NCBI GenBank assembly: GCA_011524805.1
Contig: WTJO01000233.1
Span: forward strand, 1-7,761
Source: Alphaproteobacteria bacterium
GTDB taxonomy: Bacteria > Pseudomonadota > Alphaproteobacteria > Puniceispirillales > Puniceispirillaceae
Direction of reading: 5' to 3'
Length of the DNA: 7,761 nt
The notes under the pieces were generated by a model. It had not been told where the DNA came from, searched no databases, and saw only the letters and a list, made by a program, of their open reading frames with translations. Within the stretch, counting starts at the first letter, position 1; each line of letters opens with the position of its first letter. The position numbers and the translations under genes are program-made. This document shows positions 6,813 to 7,761 of the stretch, piece after piece.

Positions 6813-7761
6813 ATGTATGACCAGCTTTCTGACTATGATTTTGACCTGCCGGAAAACCTTATTGCCCAGCAGCCGGCGGATCCGCGCGATTCAGCCAGAT
6901 TGCTTGATGCTTCATCAGGCGAATATGCAGACCGTATCATGCGTGATTTGCCCTCAATATTGTGCCCTGATGATGTGCTGGTTGTAAATAATACCCAGGT
7001 GTTGCCCGCTCAGCTTTATGGGCGCATTGGCGAGGGCGGTATTGGCATTACTTTGCATCAGAGAATTTCGCCCAATAGCTGGCGCGCTTTTGCCAAACCT
7101 GCAAAAAAATGTGCGCCGGGCACTGAAATAGCGTTTGATCATATGCTTTCGGCAACAGTCACCGAAAAAGGTGAGGGCGGAGAGGTTGTGCTAGCGTTCT
7201 CGCATGAAGCAGCTGCGCTTGACAGGCTGATTGAGGCGGTTGGCCAGATGCCACTGCCGCCCTATATCAGACGGCCAAAGGGCGGGGTTGACGAAGATAA
7301 ATCAGATTACCAGACCATCTTTGCAAGCCATAAGGGTGCAGTCGCAGCACCAACTGCCGGACTGCATTTCACCCCTGAATTGCTATCTGCCATCCGCACT
7401 GCCGGTGCCACGATAACCGAGCTGACCTTGCATGTCGGGGCAGGTACGTTTTTGCCAGTCAAGACAGAAGCATTATCAGAGCATAAGATGCATAGCGAAT
7501 GGGGGCGTCTGGATAGCCAGACTGTCGAGGTAATGCGCAAGGCAAAGGCTAGAGGCGGGCGGATAATCTGTGTGGGTACAACCAGCTTGCGGCTTGTTGA
7601 AACAGCTTTTCATGCGCAGGGCGCGTTGGCGCCATTTGAAGGCGAGACAGATATCTTTATCCGGCCCGGCTTCCGGTTCGGGGTAGCAGATATGCTGCTG
7701 ACCAATTTTCATCTGCCAAAATCAACTTTGCTGATGCTGGTAAGTGCCTTTGCAGGCTATG
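6813..7761 (+). CDS. queA: tRNA preQ1(34) S-adenosylmethionine ribosyltransferase-isomerase QueA (3' end outside window)
   Basis: Moves and isomerises the ribosyl group of S-adenosylmethionine onto preQ1 at position 34 of tRNAs with GUN anticodons, giving epoxyqueuosine. The frame is open to the right edge (316 full codons; E. coli QueA is 356 residues), so about 40 residues are missing. Family motifs: YDFDLPENLIAQQPADPRDSARL (8-30), DVLVVNNTQVLPAQL (54-68), GQMPLPPYI (144-152), DYQTIFA (165-171), GAVAAPTAGLHFT (175-187), LHVGAGTFLPVK (206-217), HKMHSE (224-229), VGTTSLRLVE (254-263), and FIRPGFRFGVADMLLTNFHLPKSTLLMLVSAFAGY at the edge. The start is ATG at 6813, just ahead of the conserved YDF region. 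An AGG lies 10 bases upstream, a poor ribosome site, so coupling to kdsD is plausible. In many proteobacteria tgt follows; that is out of view. Confidence 0.97.
   Translation, partial: MYDQLSDYDFDLPENLIAQQPADPRDSARLLDASSGEYADRIMRDLPSILCPDDVLVVNNTQVLPAQLYGRIGEGGIGITLHQRISPNSWRAFAKPAKKCAPGTEIAFDHMLSATVTEKGEGGEVVLAFSHEAAALDRLIEAVGQMPLPPYIRRPKGGVDEDKSDYQTIFASHKGAVAAPTAGLHFTPELLSAIRTAGATITELTLHVGAGTFLPVKTEALSEHKMHSEWGRLDSQTVEVMRKAKARGGRIICVGTTSLRLVETAFHAQGALAPFEGETDIFIRPGFRFGVADMLLTNFHLPKSTLLMLVSAFAGY

Noticed and set aside
7231..7416. 61-codon plus-strand open frame
   Set aside because: It is an out-of-frame shadow of queA, whose conserved motifs run through the whole stretch.
1..7761. CRISPR array, insertion sequence, prophage or other mobile or defence system
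   Set aside because: No spaced repeats, terminal inverted repeats, transposase, integrase or nuclease motifs were seen; every long coding frame belongs to a recognisable family.

Overview
The window looks like an ordinary chromosomal segment of an alphaproteobacterium. The clues are family-level: an Atm1-type ABC exporter next to an IscA/SufA-type protein, a NAD kinase with the FRPRRWRG(A)LLP stretch I associate with alphaproteobacteria, and a MobA with an RRMGGGDK loop. A Gram-negative envelope is implied by the Kdo-pathway isomerase KdsD. By eye the genes are near 50% GC with free use of AGA and AAA codons. This would fit a marine lineage of moderate GC such as SAR116, but that placement is a guess. 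Coding density is very high, and the only gaps over 100 bp are 3966-4151 and 5673-5853.

Layout. (1) Positions 1-3210, plus strand: the 3' part of an Fe-S carrier gene (IscA/SufA/HesB family), an Atm1-type ABC exporter starting on the base after that gene's stop, and an alpha/beta hydrolase overlapping the exporter by 8 bp. The spacing indicates one translationally coupled operon. (2) Positions 3207-3965, minus strand: NAD kinase, tail-to-tail with the hydrolase; the two stop codons share one CTAG. (3) Positions 3966-4151: an AT-rich divergent regulatory region between nadK and fdhD, with a good nadK promoter candidate and an inverted repeat inside it. (4) Positions 4152-5672, plus strand: fdhD and mobA. 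(5) Positions 5854-7761, plus strand: kdsD, then queA, which runs off the right edge.

How the genes work together. The first operon joins Fe-S cluster assembly with export of a glutathione-linked sulfur or persulfide compound. The third gene is a lipase-like hydrolase whose link to this is unknown. FdhD and MobA form a molybdenum-cofactor unit: MobA makes the guanine-dinucleotide form of Moco, and FdhD binds and sulfurates bis-MGD for formate dehydrogenase. No formate dehydrogenase is in the window. KdsD supplies arabinose 5-phosphate for Kdo and LPS. QueA makes epoxyqueuosine in tRNA.

I found no mobile element, CRISPR array, RNA gene or phage gene, and I do not see a novel system here. The items most worth a second look are the abrupt, possibly frameshifted C-terminus of KdsD, the inverted repeat embedded in the nadK promoter, the hydrolase locked into the Atm1 operon, and the FdhD lacking the second cysteine of the E. 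coli CxxC motif.
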